Virus record (IMG/VR): IMGVR_UViG_3300037137_001220
Location: 1-41,961 of that record
Direction: 5' to 3' (one strand)
Source of the DNA: a virus
DNA length: 41,961 bases
Part shown: one piece after another, positions 25,079 to 32,439 of the stretch
How positions within the stretch are numbered: the first letter of the stretch is position 1
Layout: every line of letters starts with the position of its first letter
The notes under the pieces: model-generated
Told to the model about the DNA's origin: nothing
Seen by the model: only the letters and a program-made list of their open reading frames with translations
Database searches by the model: none
Translations under genes and position numbers: made by a program

Positions 25079-26036
25079 TTGCCTTGTCCCTCCATAGATA
25101 AATAAATTCAGACCAATAAGCAGAAAGACTCGGGTAAATCCTATGTATGCGGCCCCTGGCTGGTAGATAACGATCAGTGGTCGAAATATTGCTATGCCCC
25201 AGTCGCTCGGCAATTGCAGCTATATCATAGCCCTTTATAGCCCTCAGATCGGAGGCATGAGTCGCCCGAAACATATGCATGTTTAACCGTGGTTTTTTTA
25301 TTTTTGCCTTGTCCGCATATCTTCTCAATATTGTCCCCAATATTCCCGCGGCCAGACGGCCTCCACTCAGTTTGCGGGTCTTTCGGTCATAGCTCATAAA
25401 AAGTGGATCCATCTCTTTTGCCCCTTGGGTAATCCTGATTATGATCAGACGACGGATACACTCCGCCGGAGCCTTCCATAGATATACCACGCGCGTCTTC
25501 TGAAACTTTCCGGTAACCGCCACATCCAGGGACCTGCCATCATCTATGATGTCCCCCAGGGTAATCCCTGTGATCTCAGCAATCCGTAATCCGCAGAAAG
25601 CAGCCAGGATCAAAATGCAAATATCACGGATACCCTTCTCGGAGGTTATATCCACTGCGGACATGAGCTTTAAGACTTCATCCTTGCAAAATTTCTGCAC
25701 GCACTTTTTATGGATCTTGGGTCGCGGAATCATAGCCGCTAAATCTTCCTTTATTACCCCTTCATAGACCAGGTAAGTGAAGAATCGTCGCAAGGCGCCC
25801 AGCTTCGTCTTCCGTGTCGCATTTGTATTCCCCTTGTAATAAGCCCATTCCAGATACCCCTCCAAATCCTTCCTGGTAATATCCTCGACCCTTTCGGAGA
25901 GACTGTTGTTCTCCAACCATTCGAAAAAGACCTCCACGAACCTGGTATATGCGGATATGCTCTTGGGATCCAATCCATGCAGAATTCGCAGGTTCCTCTG
26001 AAATCCCGAGAGATATGCAGGCAATCCTTGGATCAT
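25056..26036 (-). CDS. Tyrosine recombinase, XerC/D-like (326 aa)
   Basis: A full-length recombinase: N-terminal SAM-like core-binding domain (about 5-100) and catalytic domain with Arg151 (CGLRIAE), Lys177 (TGKFQ), His254-x-x-Arg257 (HMFR), His281 (LGHSN) and Tyr290 (TTDRYLP). It lacks an N-terminal arm-binding domain, unlike the integrase at 38812, so it is more Xer-like. GGGAGG precedes its ATG. It overlaps the Mor-like gene, forming a small operon. Possible jobs are genome multimer resolution or inversion of a DNA segment; neither is shown. Confidence 0.85.
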   Translation of the reverse strand: MIQGLPAYLSGFQRNLRILHGLDPKSISAYTRFVEVFFEWLENNSLSERVEDITRKDLEGYLEWAYYKGNTNATRKTKLGALRRFFTYLVYEGVIKEDLAAMIPRPKIHKKCVQKFCKDEVLKLMSAVDITSEKGIRDICILILAAFCGLRIAEITGITLGDIIDDGRSLDVAVTGKFQKTRVVYLWKAPAECIRRLIIIRITQGAKEMDPLFMSYDRKTRKLSGGRLAAGILGTILRRYADKAKIKKPRLNMHMFRATHASDLRAIKGYDIAAIAERLGHSNISTTDRYLPARGRIHRIYPSLSAYWSEFIYLWRDKANDNSKRK

Positions 26037-26182
26037 GTCATATCCTCCCCCCGCGCCCCCCGGAAATGTTGCAAAATTTGAACAAAATCAACCTCAAACA
26101 TGAAAACTCCTTTCCAAAACTACTCAAATCTATAGCTTCCAATAGGTGAATTGGGGGGCCTGTCGACCAGAATCTTTCCCCA

Positions 26183-26202
26183 GGGGGGGGTCCCCCCCCC
26201 CC
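26183..26202. repeat. G8-T-C11 homopolymer palindrome
   Basis: Eight G, one T and eleven C in a row, with TTTCCCCA just before. It could fold as a tight hairpin or slip. Such runs are error-prone, so the exact length is uncertain. Confidence 0.7.
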
Positions 26203-26307
26203 TGTCTGACTCTCCATATCTTCTACTCAATCCATATCTGACCGCACTCTTCATCATTACCAAAGACCAAAACTCCTTGAATTCCCTGACTATCAAACCA
26301 CCTTAAT

Positions 26308-26330
26308 CGCACTTTTTATAATTATGTGCG
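26308..26330. other. Palindrome CGCAC...GTGCG, possible recombinase or regulator site
   Basis: Five-base inverted arms separated by 13 AT-rich bases, lying about 270 bases upstream of the Xer-like gene. The layout is dif-like (GC arms, AT centre) but no dif consensus is matched. A regulator site is equally possible. Confidence 0.3.
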
Positions 26331-26547
26331 GTATATTTCGTCTATTAATTCGACTGTTCGAAACCCTTTTTCGACCATCCTTCAACATAGACCTGCCACA
26401 GGTATTCAATAAGCAAACAAGAAACAAACATATATGACCTCATATACCAAAACCAAAATAAGAATAGAGAATGTGTGCTAAAGAAGATCTTCTGTTTGAA
26501 GGATTCTCATGCGGACGCCTTCAGGTATTCTATGGGCAATCTTTACC

Positions 26548-26928
26548 ACAGCACCAGAGCACCACTTTTGCTAATTGCGGTGAAAGTACGTCATAAATTC
26601 GTGGTGCTGTGCTCTTTAATATGCCGACCACAGCACCACCACAGCACCACCACAGCACCACCACAGCACCACCACAGCACCACAACTAACTAACTAAAAC
26701 TATTATAAAAAAGGTGAAAGTGGTGCTGTGGTGCTGTGGTTTTGAAAAAAGCATCCGAAACTTTCCCTGAAAAGGGACAAAAAAAGCCAAAAACCAACAA
26801 AAACTGGAACAAAATCGCAATGTTAAACACAAAAAATGCGCGACAAAACATCAGCGGGTTTACTCCTCCCTTTAGTTGGTTCCTCCGGCCTTCGGCAAAG
26901 ACATTTTGACCATAGCACCACCACAGCC
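26548..26928. other. Iteron array, likely replication origin
   Basis: Five perfect head-to-tail copies of CACAGCACCAC occupy 26629..26683. Exact inverted copies lie at 26601..26611 and, overlapping, at 26720..26730 and 26728..26738. Degenerate copies occur near 26548 and 26914. An AT-rich stretch (26684..26712, TAACTAACTAAAAC and TATTATAAAAAA) adjoins the array like a DNA-unwinding element. The primase-helicase gene ends at 26929. The initiator is not certain; the HTH protein at 29900 is a candidate. Confidence 0.75.
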
Positions 26929-29907
26929 TTATCTCACGATCACCTTCCGGAATTTGTAAAACCTGGTGCCGCGCACAATGCGGTAGAACGGCCCCAGTCC
27001 CTCCTTGGTGATCAATTCCCAGCCACTCTTCTGCAATAAGTGCCTGTCGTTCTTAAAACGCTCCCTGAACACACTGGCATTATGGTATGGATTTCTCAGT
27101 CCATTGTTCTTGCAATAGCGGTCAAATGCCGCCACACAGTCCGCAGATGTCGCTACGAACTCCATGAATGATTGGGAGTAGGATTCCCCGTTTTCATCCC
27201 GTATGGTCTCGGCCTTGGTCTTGACGATCTCCAGGCCATACTCTGGATGCTGGTAGGCAAAAACATCGACGTCATAGCCGGCATAGGGTTCCGCCTTCAA
27301 GTCCTTCATTTTTAGTAGGTACTCGCGCACCAGTCCGTCCAACAGCTTGATGATGTTGTTAGACGATACCTCGGTTTCCTTGGCGCGCGCGTCCTGATAC
27401 TCGATCCATGCCTTCCTGATCTCCCGCTCCCCGAACTCAACCCCGTATAGGAAGTCTTCCTCACCATAGTATTCGATGTATTTTAGGATCCTCTCCAGGA
27501 TGAGCATTAAAATGGCGAGATACTCATCAGTTCGATTTTTGGCATGTCCCTTGTATTCTTTCTTCAAGATGGCGATGTAGTCCTTGCGCCGGGCCAAATT
27601 GGGCAATATCTCTCGCTGTATGAGTTTCAGGATGGATGAAAGGATAAGATCACGATTCTTTACCAAAGCCCTGATAGCCTCATCCTCAATAAAGTCGTCA
27701 GACTTGTTCTTGCTCAAAAACTCCACTTCATAGGCGCGGTTAATCAGCTCGGACTTTGGGAAGGGCTCGATGGCCGTCACGAGCACCAGTCCGCGAGGCT
27801 TTTCCTCCATGGTGTCTGTGTCTGATCCTTGGATCCTCTTTTCCTTCTGCCCGCCGGTGGCTGACAGCAGAAGGAATTTCAACATGGATTTGGTAATATC
27901 GTCTGATTCAAGGTTGTCGATGATCAGCATGGGATTCTGGCTAGCTACAGCATACGCGGCGGCAGTGGAAGGATCTCCGAGGTGCTCATTCCCAAAAACA
28001 AGGATGGAAAGCATCCTAGCCGCCGTGGTCTTTCCCGACGCCGTGGAGCCCGAGAACTTCATTATTGCCATACAGTTTACGAAATCGACCAGGAACGCGG
28101 AAATAAACCAACAAAGCACCAGATATTTCTGTTCCTTATCACAGGTCATATTGTTAAAAATCAGGTCTTTGAGAAACTTCATGCCATCGCGGATGTCTGC
28201 ATCCGGTAAGAAGTTGAACGGCATGATCTTCTTGGAAGATTTCAGCAGGACGCCCTCCTTGTTCAGTCCGTTCGGGATCGCTTCCATGCTATCCTTCGAG
28301 ATCTTCAAAATCATATTATTATGTGAATTCAGGTTGACATAAATGGTGTCTGTAGCGCGGTCCGTGAAAATCCAGGATGCAAGATCAATCTGTTTGCCGG
28401 AATTGAATGCATCGGATGCCAATGCCTCCCATACGGATCGACCCGGCTCCTTAGTGGGCAGCAAATGCGTGGATCTCTTTATCAGCGCATTAAAGGGCCG
28501 ATTATTGCCGATTTCATATATATGGTGATGATAGAGCAAATACACGTGATTGAGCCGATCCCTGAAAAAGCGGCCATTATTTGTAAAATGCTTGTGAATG
28601 ATGGTTGCTATCGTAGAAGGATCAGCATCTCTTCGGTTCGGAAGAACCTCGAGGTACATCGAAATTTCTCGCAACAGGTCGCTGCTCGCTTCGACTTCTT
28701 CCTCAATGGCCTTGCGAGACAGCCCCAGTTCTTCCAACTTCTTCACGTAGACCAGTTTTTCAACTTCCACGAGCCCGGAGATCGCGGAGAACACCTTTCG
28801 CTCCCTGAGGGCCGCAACCTGTTTATCGAGCCCGATCAGTTTCGCTACCTGCCCGATCTCCCAGGTAAGATAGTCCACCGCGTCGACCTGCAGACGTTTT
28901 AGCTCTTTCCGCCGGTCGCCCGAAAACCCCCGCAGATATTCGTCAGGATCCTTCCATGTGTCAGAATAGATGAGGATCCTCACATTGTATCCCGGCCCCT
29001 GCAAGGCCGTCGCTATCCGCCTGGTATAGGTCTCTCCGGCCGAATCGTTATCGAAGAAAAGGTAAAGGTGCTTGTTGATGCAGTGGGTCTTAAGCGACGC
29101 GATCTGGTAGTCAGCCGGCTGTCCGATCAGACCAATCACATGCTTTACGCCGGCGTCCAGTACGCTGAGGGTATCATTTTCCCCTTCGACCAGGATTACT
29201 TCACCGTATTTATGCAGGGCGTTCTGGTTGTAAAAACGCCAGGCTTTGAAGCGGAATTCGTTTGGCAGTTGGTAGGCCACCTGCTTGGCAGGATCCTTCA
29301 TGGTGAAGTGAATCACCTTTTCCCCCTCGTAATGGGGGAAAATAGCCAAATCTTTCCCGAAAAAGTCTGCGAGCACGGCCGCGTCCTTGGTCTTTCTCAT
29401 CTTGCCGAGACCGGACGCCTTGATCTCCTCGTCGGAAAAATTCTTGGATTTCAGGTGATCCACCAGGGCGCCGTCCGACCATCCCACGCGCATCTGACGG
29501 AGCATCTCTTCATCGTGCCCGCGCTTTTCGACGAGATATGAGCGGCCGCCATTCTTCAGAAAGTCCATATGATAATGCGTGGCTGCCTCAATGAAGATCC
29601 TTTCCCGTGTAGTAAGCGATTGATCGCGCTTCTTACGGTCGACCAGCGGGATACCTGCGAGTTCTGCCGCTCGCTTAAGGGATTCGCCCTTTTCGATCTT
29701 GAGATAATGTTCGAGAAAGGTAAATACGTCGCCGGATTCGTCGCATTGAAAGCATTTGTAATGAGAATCCTTGAGGGAAAAGCATTCATGCCCGCTACAA
29801 AAGGGGCACTCTGAAAGGTGCGGACCTTTCATGGTCAGTCCGGTTTCCCGATTGATCACGGAAAGGAGATCCAGACGCTCCTTGATTTCTGAGAAGTCAT
29901 TATTCAT
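26929..29907 (-). CDS. Primase-helicase (992 aa)
   Basis: Phage DNA replication protein. A zinc-binding N-terminus (Cys34, Cys37, Cys52, Cys55 in ECPFC and KCFQC), a DnaG-like TOPRIM region (VEGENDTLS near 239 and FFDNDSAGE near 286), and a C-terminal ATPase with Walker A GSTASGKTT (about 620) and LIIDN as Walker B. It probably primes and unwinds DNA near the iterons directly downstream of its 3' end. Its ATG overlaps the stop of the HTH gene by 8 bases. All key motifs are intact. Confidence 0.9.
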   Translation of the reverse strand: MNNDFSEIKERLDLLSVINRETGLTMKGPHLSECPFCSGHECFSLKDSHYKCFQCDESGDVFTFLEHYLKIEKGESLKRAAELAGIPLVDRKKRDQSLTTRERIFIEAATHYHMDFLKNGGRSYLVEKRGHDEEMLRQMRVGWSDGALVDHLKSKNFSDEEIKASGLGKMRKTKDAAVLADFFGKDLAIFPHYEGEKVIHFTMKDPAKQVAYQLPNEFRFKAWRFYNQNALHKYGEVILVEGENDTLSVLDAGVKHVIGLIGQPADYQIASLKTHCINKHLYLFFDNDSAGETYTRRIATALQGPGYNVRILIYSDTWKDPDEYLRGFSGDRRKELKRLQVDAVDYLTWEIGQVAKLIGLDKQVAALRERKVFSAISGLVEVEKLVYVKKLEELGLSRKAIEEEVEASSDLLREISMYLEVLPNRRDADPSTIATIIHKHFTNNGRFFRDRLNHVYLLYHHHIYEIGNNRPFNALIKRSTHLLPTKEPGRSVWEALASDAFNSGKQIDLASWIFTDRATDTIYVNLNSHNNMILKISKDSMEAIPNGLNKEGVLLKSSKKIMPFNFLPDADIRDGMKFLKDLIFNNMTCDKEQKYLVLCWFISAFLVDFVNCMAIMKFSGSTASGKTTAARMLSILVFGNEHLGDPSTAAAYAVASQNPMLIIDNLESDDITKSMLKFLLLSATGGQKEKRIQGSDTDTMEEKPRGLVLVTAIEPFPKSELINRAYEVEFLSKNKSDDFIEDEAIRALVKNRDLILSSILKLIQREILPNLARRKDYIAILKKEYKGHAKNRTDEYLAILMLILERILKYIEYYGEEDFLYGVEFGEREIRKAWIEYQDARAKETEVSSNNIIKLLDGLVREYLLKMKDLKAEPYAGYDVDVFAYQHPEYGLEIVKTKAETIRDENGESYSQSFMEFVATSADCVAAFDRYCKNNGLRNPYHNASVFRERFKNDRHLLQKSGWELITKEGLGPFYRIVRGTRFYKFRKVIVR

Positions 29908-30502
29908 TGAGGCTTATGCCTGCAAGGATGTCTACGAACCAAAACTTATCAACCTTTCTGATATCTATGAGCCCTATGTTATGGATTATGAATTCCCGGA
30001 TATACTTGTCCTTGATATAGAAAATATCGCCTCCCTGTTGCTCAGTCCGAAGCGTTTCTCGCTTCCCTGCTTTGAGCAGACCCAGGTGGATCCAACGCGT
30101 TACTGTTTTCACACACCCGACTCCAAACCCTTCTGCTACTTGGGATGCGGAATATCCATCCAAGTTCCGCAAGAATCGCATCCGTCTCCGCTTCAAGATG
30201 ATACCGGTCGCGCTACGACGAAAACCTTTTTCCTTCAACCGGCGCTGAATCACTTCCGGCTGCCGGTGAGCGTTCCGCTCCAAAATTAGCAATTCCCCTT
30301 GCGACCATTCCGGTTCCTTTATCCGTGGCTCGTAAGCCCCGATTTCCCGGGCCCGGCGAGAAACCTTCCACCGCGGCAGATGGATCTTCATTGCCAGATC
30401 GCGAACCTGCCCCCTTCCTGTTCCGCCCTCCCGATAAACGCGTCGGATCAATTCATCCATTTTTGGTGTGAAAGAGTATTTCTTCTTCATCATACTTCCC
30501 AT
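29900..30502 (-). CDS. Helix-turn-helix DNA-binding protein, replication region (200 aa)
   Basis: Basic N-terminus (MGSMMKKKYSFTPKMDELI) with a first helical DNA-binding-like region (QVRDLAMKIHLPRWKVSRRA), a linker, and a second HTH around 118-148 (SASQVAEGFGVGCVKTVTRW followed by GLLKAG). Two HTH units fit a protein binding repeated sites. It is coupled to the primase gene, so an origin-binding initiator or loader is plausible but unproven. ATGs at residues 1, 4 and 5 are all possible starts; GGGAAG favours the internal ones. Confidence 0.7.
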   Translation of the reverse strand: MGSMMKKKYSFTPKMDELIRRVYREGGTGRGQVRDLAMKIHLPRWKVSRRAREIGAYEPRIKEPEWSQGELLILERNAHRQPEVIQRRLKEKGFRRSATGIILKRRRMRFLRNLDGYSASQVAEGFGVGCVKTVTRWIHLGLLKAGKRETLRTEQQGGDIFYIKDKYIREFIIHNIGLIDIRKVDKFWFVDILAGISLNE

Positions 30503-30525
30503 CTTCGATCGACTGGAGTGATGGA

Positions 30526-30750
30526 TTAGGGATTACTGAGAATATTGCGCAACTTCCGCCCAATATCACTCTTACCAGGTTGATATCCCTGATGATCCGG
30601 TTCGTGCCAAGGCAACCAAGTACTTGCTTCTTCAACAGCTGCTCGCATTTCTGTTAATTCTTCCGCCATCCGAGCAATATCATCTCGGGTGGCAGCGTCC
30701 GGATTGATTTGCAACATATTAAGTCGTTCTCTCCAAGGTAAGGGCACCAT
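30526..30750 (-). CDS. Small early protein, unknown function (74 aa)
   Basis: ATG 30750 follows GAGGTG at 6 bases. The longer frame upstream runs through an attC site and is not used here. The protein is helical: VPLPWRERLNMLQINPDAAT, then DIARMAEELTEMRAAVEEA, then WLPWHEPDHQGYQPG. No family is recognised. It is probably the native neighbour of the 115-aa gene, separated by the cassette insertion: deleting the array leaves only 32 bases between them. Confidence 0.7.
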   Translation of the reverse strand: MVPLPWRERLNMLQINPDAATRDDIARMAEELTEMRAAVEEASTWLPWHEPDHQGYQPGKSDIGRKLRNILSNP

Positions 30751-30757
30751 AATCTTC

Positions 30758-30846
30758 ACCTCACGTAGAGTTGACCGGCTACGGCCTGGGGAATTCCAGA
30801 AAATCAACCCCGTTTCACGGAGTCCGGTCCAATGAAGGGTTAGCCC
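30758..30846 (-). other. attC site e, closes cassette 5 (last of array)
   Basis: Minus-strand inverse core GGGCTAAC (30846..30839) is complementary to the GTTAGCCC core that starts cassette 5 (31059). The interior shares the CGTTTCACGGAGTCCGGTC half with attC a. The 3' core is degenerate: G then TGAGGTG instead of TTRRRY, as expected if the array joins native phage DNA at a secondary site. Total about 89 bp. Confidence 0.8.
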
Positions 30847-31042
30847 TATAGCCATGCCGCAATCGCCTGATAAGCTTGGCATCAAGTAACTCTTGCACCA
30901 CGCCCCTCAAATCTCGCGTAAGATAGAAATGAGAACATATGCTATTCCATGACGTCAGCTTTCCCTGACGATTATTGCGCAGCCAGTGCAATAGAATCTC
31001 TGCGGGCGTTATCTCATGTCCCTTTACTCTTCGTGGCATCAT
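30815..31042 (-). CDS. Cassette 5 protein, small winged-helix-like (75 aa)
   Basis: ATG 31042 follows CTGGAGAG just downstream of the core site. The core of the protein, VKGHEITPAEILLHWLRNNR then VVQELLDAKLIRRLRHGY, looks like a small DNA-binding winged helix: the last strand pair RRLRHGYRANP is typical. The reading frame runs on into attC e and ends NPSLDRTP, as cassette ORFs often do. Regulation of other genes is possible; no target is known. Confidence 0.7.
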   Translation of the reverse strand: MMPRRVKGHEITPAEILLHWLRNNRQGKLTSWNSICSHFYLTRDLRGVVQELLDAKLIRRLRHGYRANPSLDRTP

Positions 31043-31051
31043 TTCTCTCCA

Positions 31052-31143
31052 GGGCTAACGATAGAATTAAGCGTCGGGCACCTGAGCGGCCCAGATAAAT
31101 CGACACGGCTATTCGCCCGTCCGCTTCGATGAATTGTTAGATC
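31052..31143 (-). other. attC site d, closes cassette 4
   Basis: Inverse core GATCTAAC (31143..31136), paired arm AATTCATCGAAGCG / CGCTTAATTCTATC, and core GTTAGCC(C) at the 31052 end, 92 bp. Its interior is nearly the same as attC c (GCCCGTCCGCTTCGATGAAT shared), so cassettes 3 and 4 carry related attC sites. The stop codon TGA of the cassette ORF overlaps the inverse core. Confidence 0.85.
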
Positions 31144-31324
31144 ATCCTGACGCACTAAATACCGGGCATTCCGATTCGTCAAAACTACTGACTTCTGTGA
31201 GGCTGAATGTGCCATCCTCATTATCTTTCCATCCATATACACAACAGATAATAATTACTTGCCCGGTTGCATCAGATTTGAATTTCTCCACATGAATGCA
31301 ACGGCGACAATCCTTTTGGGACAT
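31142..31324 (-). CDS. Cassette 4 protein, cysteine-rich (60 aa)
   Basis: ATG 31324 is preceded by AAAGGA at about 8 bases, 15-20 bases after the core GTTAGATC. The peptide has CRRC (6-9), CCVYGW (about 27-32) and SECPVF (about 52-57), a pattern of five cysteines that could hold a metal. Its TGA sits in the attC inverse core, the usual cassette layout. No family identified. A small adaptor or redox protein is only a guess. Confidence 0.6.
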   Translation of the reverse strand: MSQKDCRRCIHVEKFKSDATGQVIIICCVYGWKDNEDGTFSLTEVSSFDESECPVFSASG

Positions 31325-31338
31325 TTTTTCATTCCTTT

Positions 31339-31430
31339 GATCTAACTGGTTGGATTAAGCGGCGGGCACCTTGGCGGCCCAAAAAAATCGACATGGCTAT
31401 TCGCCCGTCCGCTTCGATGAATTGTTATCT
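31339..31430 (-). other. attC site c, closes cassette 3
   Basis: Inverse core AGATAAC (31430..31424), complementary to the GTTATCT that starts cassette 3 at 31783. Stem arm AATTCATCGAAGCG pairs with CGCTTAATCC. Core GTTAGATC is at the 31346 end. Length about 92 bp. Very similar to attC d, differing mainly at the core edges as expected for recombined sites. Confidence 0.85.
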
Positions 31431-31765
31431 GAAACCCACGCTAAAAGTCTCGACAAGACATCTTTCGATGTATGCCCGTCACACCAGGGAGCACACTCCC
31501 TGGTACGAGTGCCGCCACCGTCTAACAGTTTCCATAGAGGGAGGGGGAGATGATACGTGATGGAACCGGATGGTAAATCAATACCGGCCAAAAACCAACC
31601 GGGATAGCTTGTGCCATCGTTGTGTTTTGGGGCCCTCCATGTATATCCGGGCATTTGTCTCATTAAGGCGATAAATAACACACATCTATGTTCATATAAT
31701 TCATCGAATGTATGATATCCGTCTGACACCTTCCCGGTCTCACACTCCACGGTCAACGTTCCCAT
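31397..31765 (-). CDS. Cassette 3 protein, resembles a recurrent phage hypothetical family (122 aa)
   Basis: ATG 31765 shortly after core GTTATCT with GGAGAAA upstream. Motifs SDGYHTFDELYEHRCVLFIA, TWRAPKHNDG, GWFLAGIDLP, ITYHLPLPLWKLLD and WCDGHTSKDVL recur, as I remember them, in uncharacterised proteins of many tailed phages. Function is unknown. The frame continues into attC c, ending NNSSKRTGE. A phage-type gene in an integron cassette is notable: it suggests exchange between phage genomes and cassette pools. Confidence 0.75.
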   Translation of the reverse strand: MGTLTVECETGKVSDGYHTFDELYEHRCVLFIALMRQMPGYTWRAPKHNDGTSYPGWFLAGIDLPSGSITYHLPLPLWKLLDGGGTRTRECAPWCDGHTSKDVLSRLLAWVSDNNSSKRTGE

Positions 31766-31776
31766 TAAGTTTCTCC

Positions 31777-31868
31777 AGATAACGGTTTGCGAATCAGCCG
31801 CGCCGCCACCGACGATCCAAGAAAATCAAACCCCATTCCTCGGCGTCGGTTGCATTCGCTGGTTAGGC
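31777..31868 (-). other. attC site b, closes cassette 2
   Basis: Inverse core GCCTAAC (31868..31862), complement of core GTTAGGC at the cassette 2 start (32135). Arms CAGCGAATGCAACCG and CGGCTGATTCGCAAACC pair through GCGAAT/ATTCGC. The core is GTTATCT at 31777..31783. Its centre is unlike the other two attC groups. The TAA of the ORF overlaps the inverse core. Confidence 0.85.
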
Positions 31869-32105
31869 TTCCTCAAACTGCTTCAGCTCTGCCGTAATTG
31901 CCTCCCGCAACGCTTCCAATGCCGCCCTTTGCGCATGCGGATGCGTGCATCCTCCGCCGTTTCTGACAAACACGCATTCATCGTCTTCAGCGGGCGGCTC
32001 GACATAAAATCGTGCGAGCGTACAGTGCTCGCCAACACAGTCATAACCAGCAAAAAAATCCCCATCATAAAGGGTGGCGTTGATGTTGGCAGTCCTCCTT
32101 GCCAT
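31863..32105 (-). CDS. Cassette 2 protein, unknown function (80 aa)
   Basis: I choose ATG 32105, five bases after a strong AAAGGAGG; the longer frame to 32189 runs through attC a. The protein starts MARRTANINATLYDGDFFAG, includes GEHCTLARFYVEPPAEDDEC and GGGCTHPHAQRAALEALRE and ends in a helix. Cysteines and histidines (DCVGEHC, GGGCTHPH) could bind a metal. No family is recognised. The stop TAA lies in the attC inverse core. Confidence 0.7.
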   Translation of the reverse strand: MARRTANINATLYDGDFFAGYDCVGEHCTLARFYVEPPAEDDECVFVRNGGGCTHPHAQRAALEALREAITAELKQFEEA

Positions 32106-32128
32106 CACATCCTCCTTTCCGTCTCTCT

Positions 32129-32217
32129 GCCTAACGGTTGAATTGACCGGCTCCGGCCCGTGACGACCGCAAAACCGACATCGTTTCACGGAGTCCGGTC
32201 TAATGAATTGTTAGGAC
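32129..32217 (-). other. attC site a, closes cassette 1
   Basis: Inverse core GTCCTAAC (32217..32210), exact complement of GTTAGGAC at the array's 5' edge. Arms AATTCATTAGACCGG / CCGGTCAATTCAACC pair, with an inner GACTCCGTGA against TCACGGGCCGGAG. Core GTTAGGC is at 32135..32129. About 89 bp, closely related to attC e. Confidence 0.88.
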
Positions 32218-32416
32218 GCTTTTGATAAACTCCCTCATCTATTGCTTGCGTTCTATCCTGTCTGCAATGCTCCGCGCAACAATATCCACCATTGTGACTC
32301 GTAATCTCATTGCACCCCGGCAGCGAACATTTGCGTTTTGGTTTTTCTCGGAAATACTTGCCTGGAATGGTTACTCCCAATCCAGCCATTATGCTCCACA
32401 ATGAAAGAGTGCTCAT
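32186..32416 (-). CDS. Cassette 1 protein, zinc-binding motif (76 aa)
   Basis: ATG 32416 lies seven bases after the core GTTAGGAC, in an A-rich run (AAAAAAA) with no clear Shine-Dalgarno. The central motif CSLPGCNEITSHNGGYCC followed by AEHCR is a compact Cys/His cluster typical of small zinc-binding phage or cassette proteins. Residues 1-28 (MSTLSLWSIMAGLGVTIPG) are partly hydrophobic. The frame runs into attC a and ends NNSLDRTP. Function unknown. Confidence 0.65.
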   Translation of the reverse strand: MSTLSLWSIMAGLGVTIPGKYFREKPKRKCSLPGCNEITSHNGGYCCAEHCRQDRTQAIDEGVYQKRPNNSLDRTP

Positions 32417-32439
32417 TTTTTTGTCCTAACACATACTAG

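Larger units (their letters stand above)
26037..26540. other. Non-coding region upstream of the recombinase
   Basis: No credible gene on either strand. It contains the recombinase ribosome site (GGGAGG near 26045), a tract of 8 G, T and 11 C (26183..26202), an imperfect palindrome CGCAC/GTGCG with a 13-base AT-rich loop (26308..26330), and AT-rich DNA. With 26541..26928 it forms an ~890-base control and origin region. Confidence 0.6.
30764..32429 (-). mobile_element. Array of five integron gene cassettes (CALIN), no integrase gene
   Basis: Five cassettes, all on the minus strand: 32135..32429, 31783..32134, 31346..31782, 31059..31345 and 30764..31058 (295, 352, 437, 287, 295 bp). Each has one small ORF and a 3' attC of about 90 bp. 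In every one, the inverse core (RYYYAAC side) is the exact complement of the core at that cassette's 5' edge: GTCCTAAC/GTTAGGAC, GCCTAAC/GTTAGGC, AGATAAC/GTTATCT, GATCTAAC/GTTAGATC, GGGCTAAC/GTTAGCCC. That is the rule for IntI-inserted cassettes. No IntI gene or attI is visible. Confidence 0.9.

Noticed and set aside
26629-26683. Possible CRISPR array
   Set aside because: The 11-bp units are back to back without spacers, and inverted copies flank them. No cas genes. Iterons fit better.
26475-26693. Plus-strand ORF of 72 aa across the iterons
   Set aside because: Its C-terminus is only the translated repeat (HHHSTTT) and it has no ribosome site or homolog-like composition.
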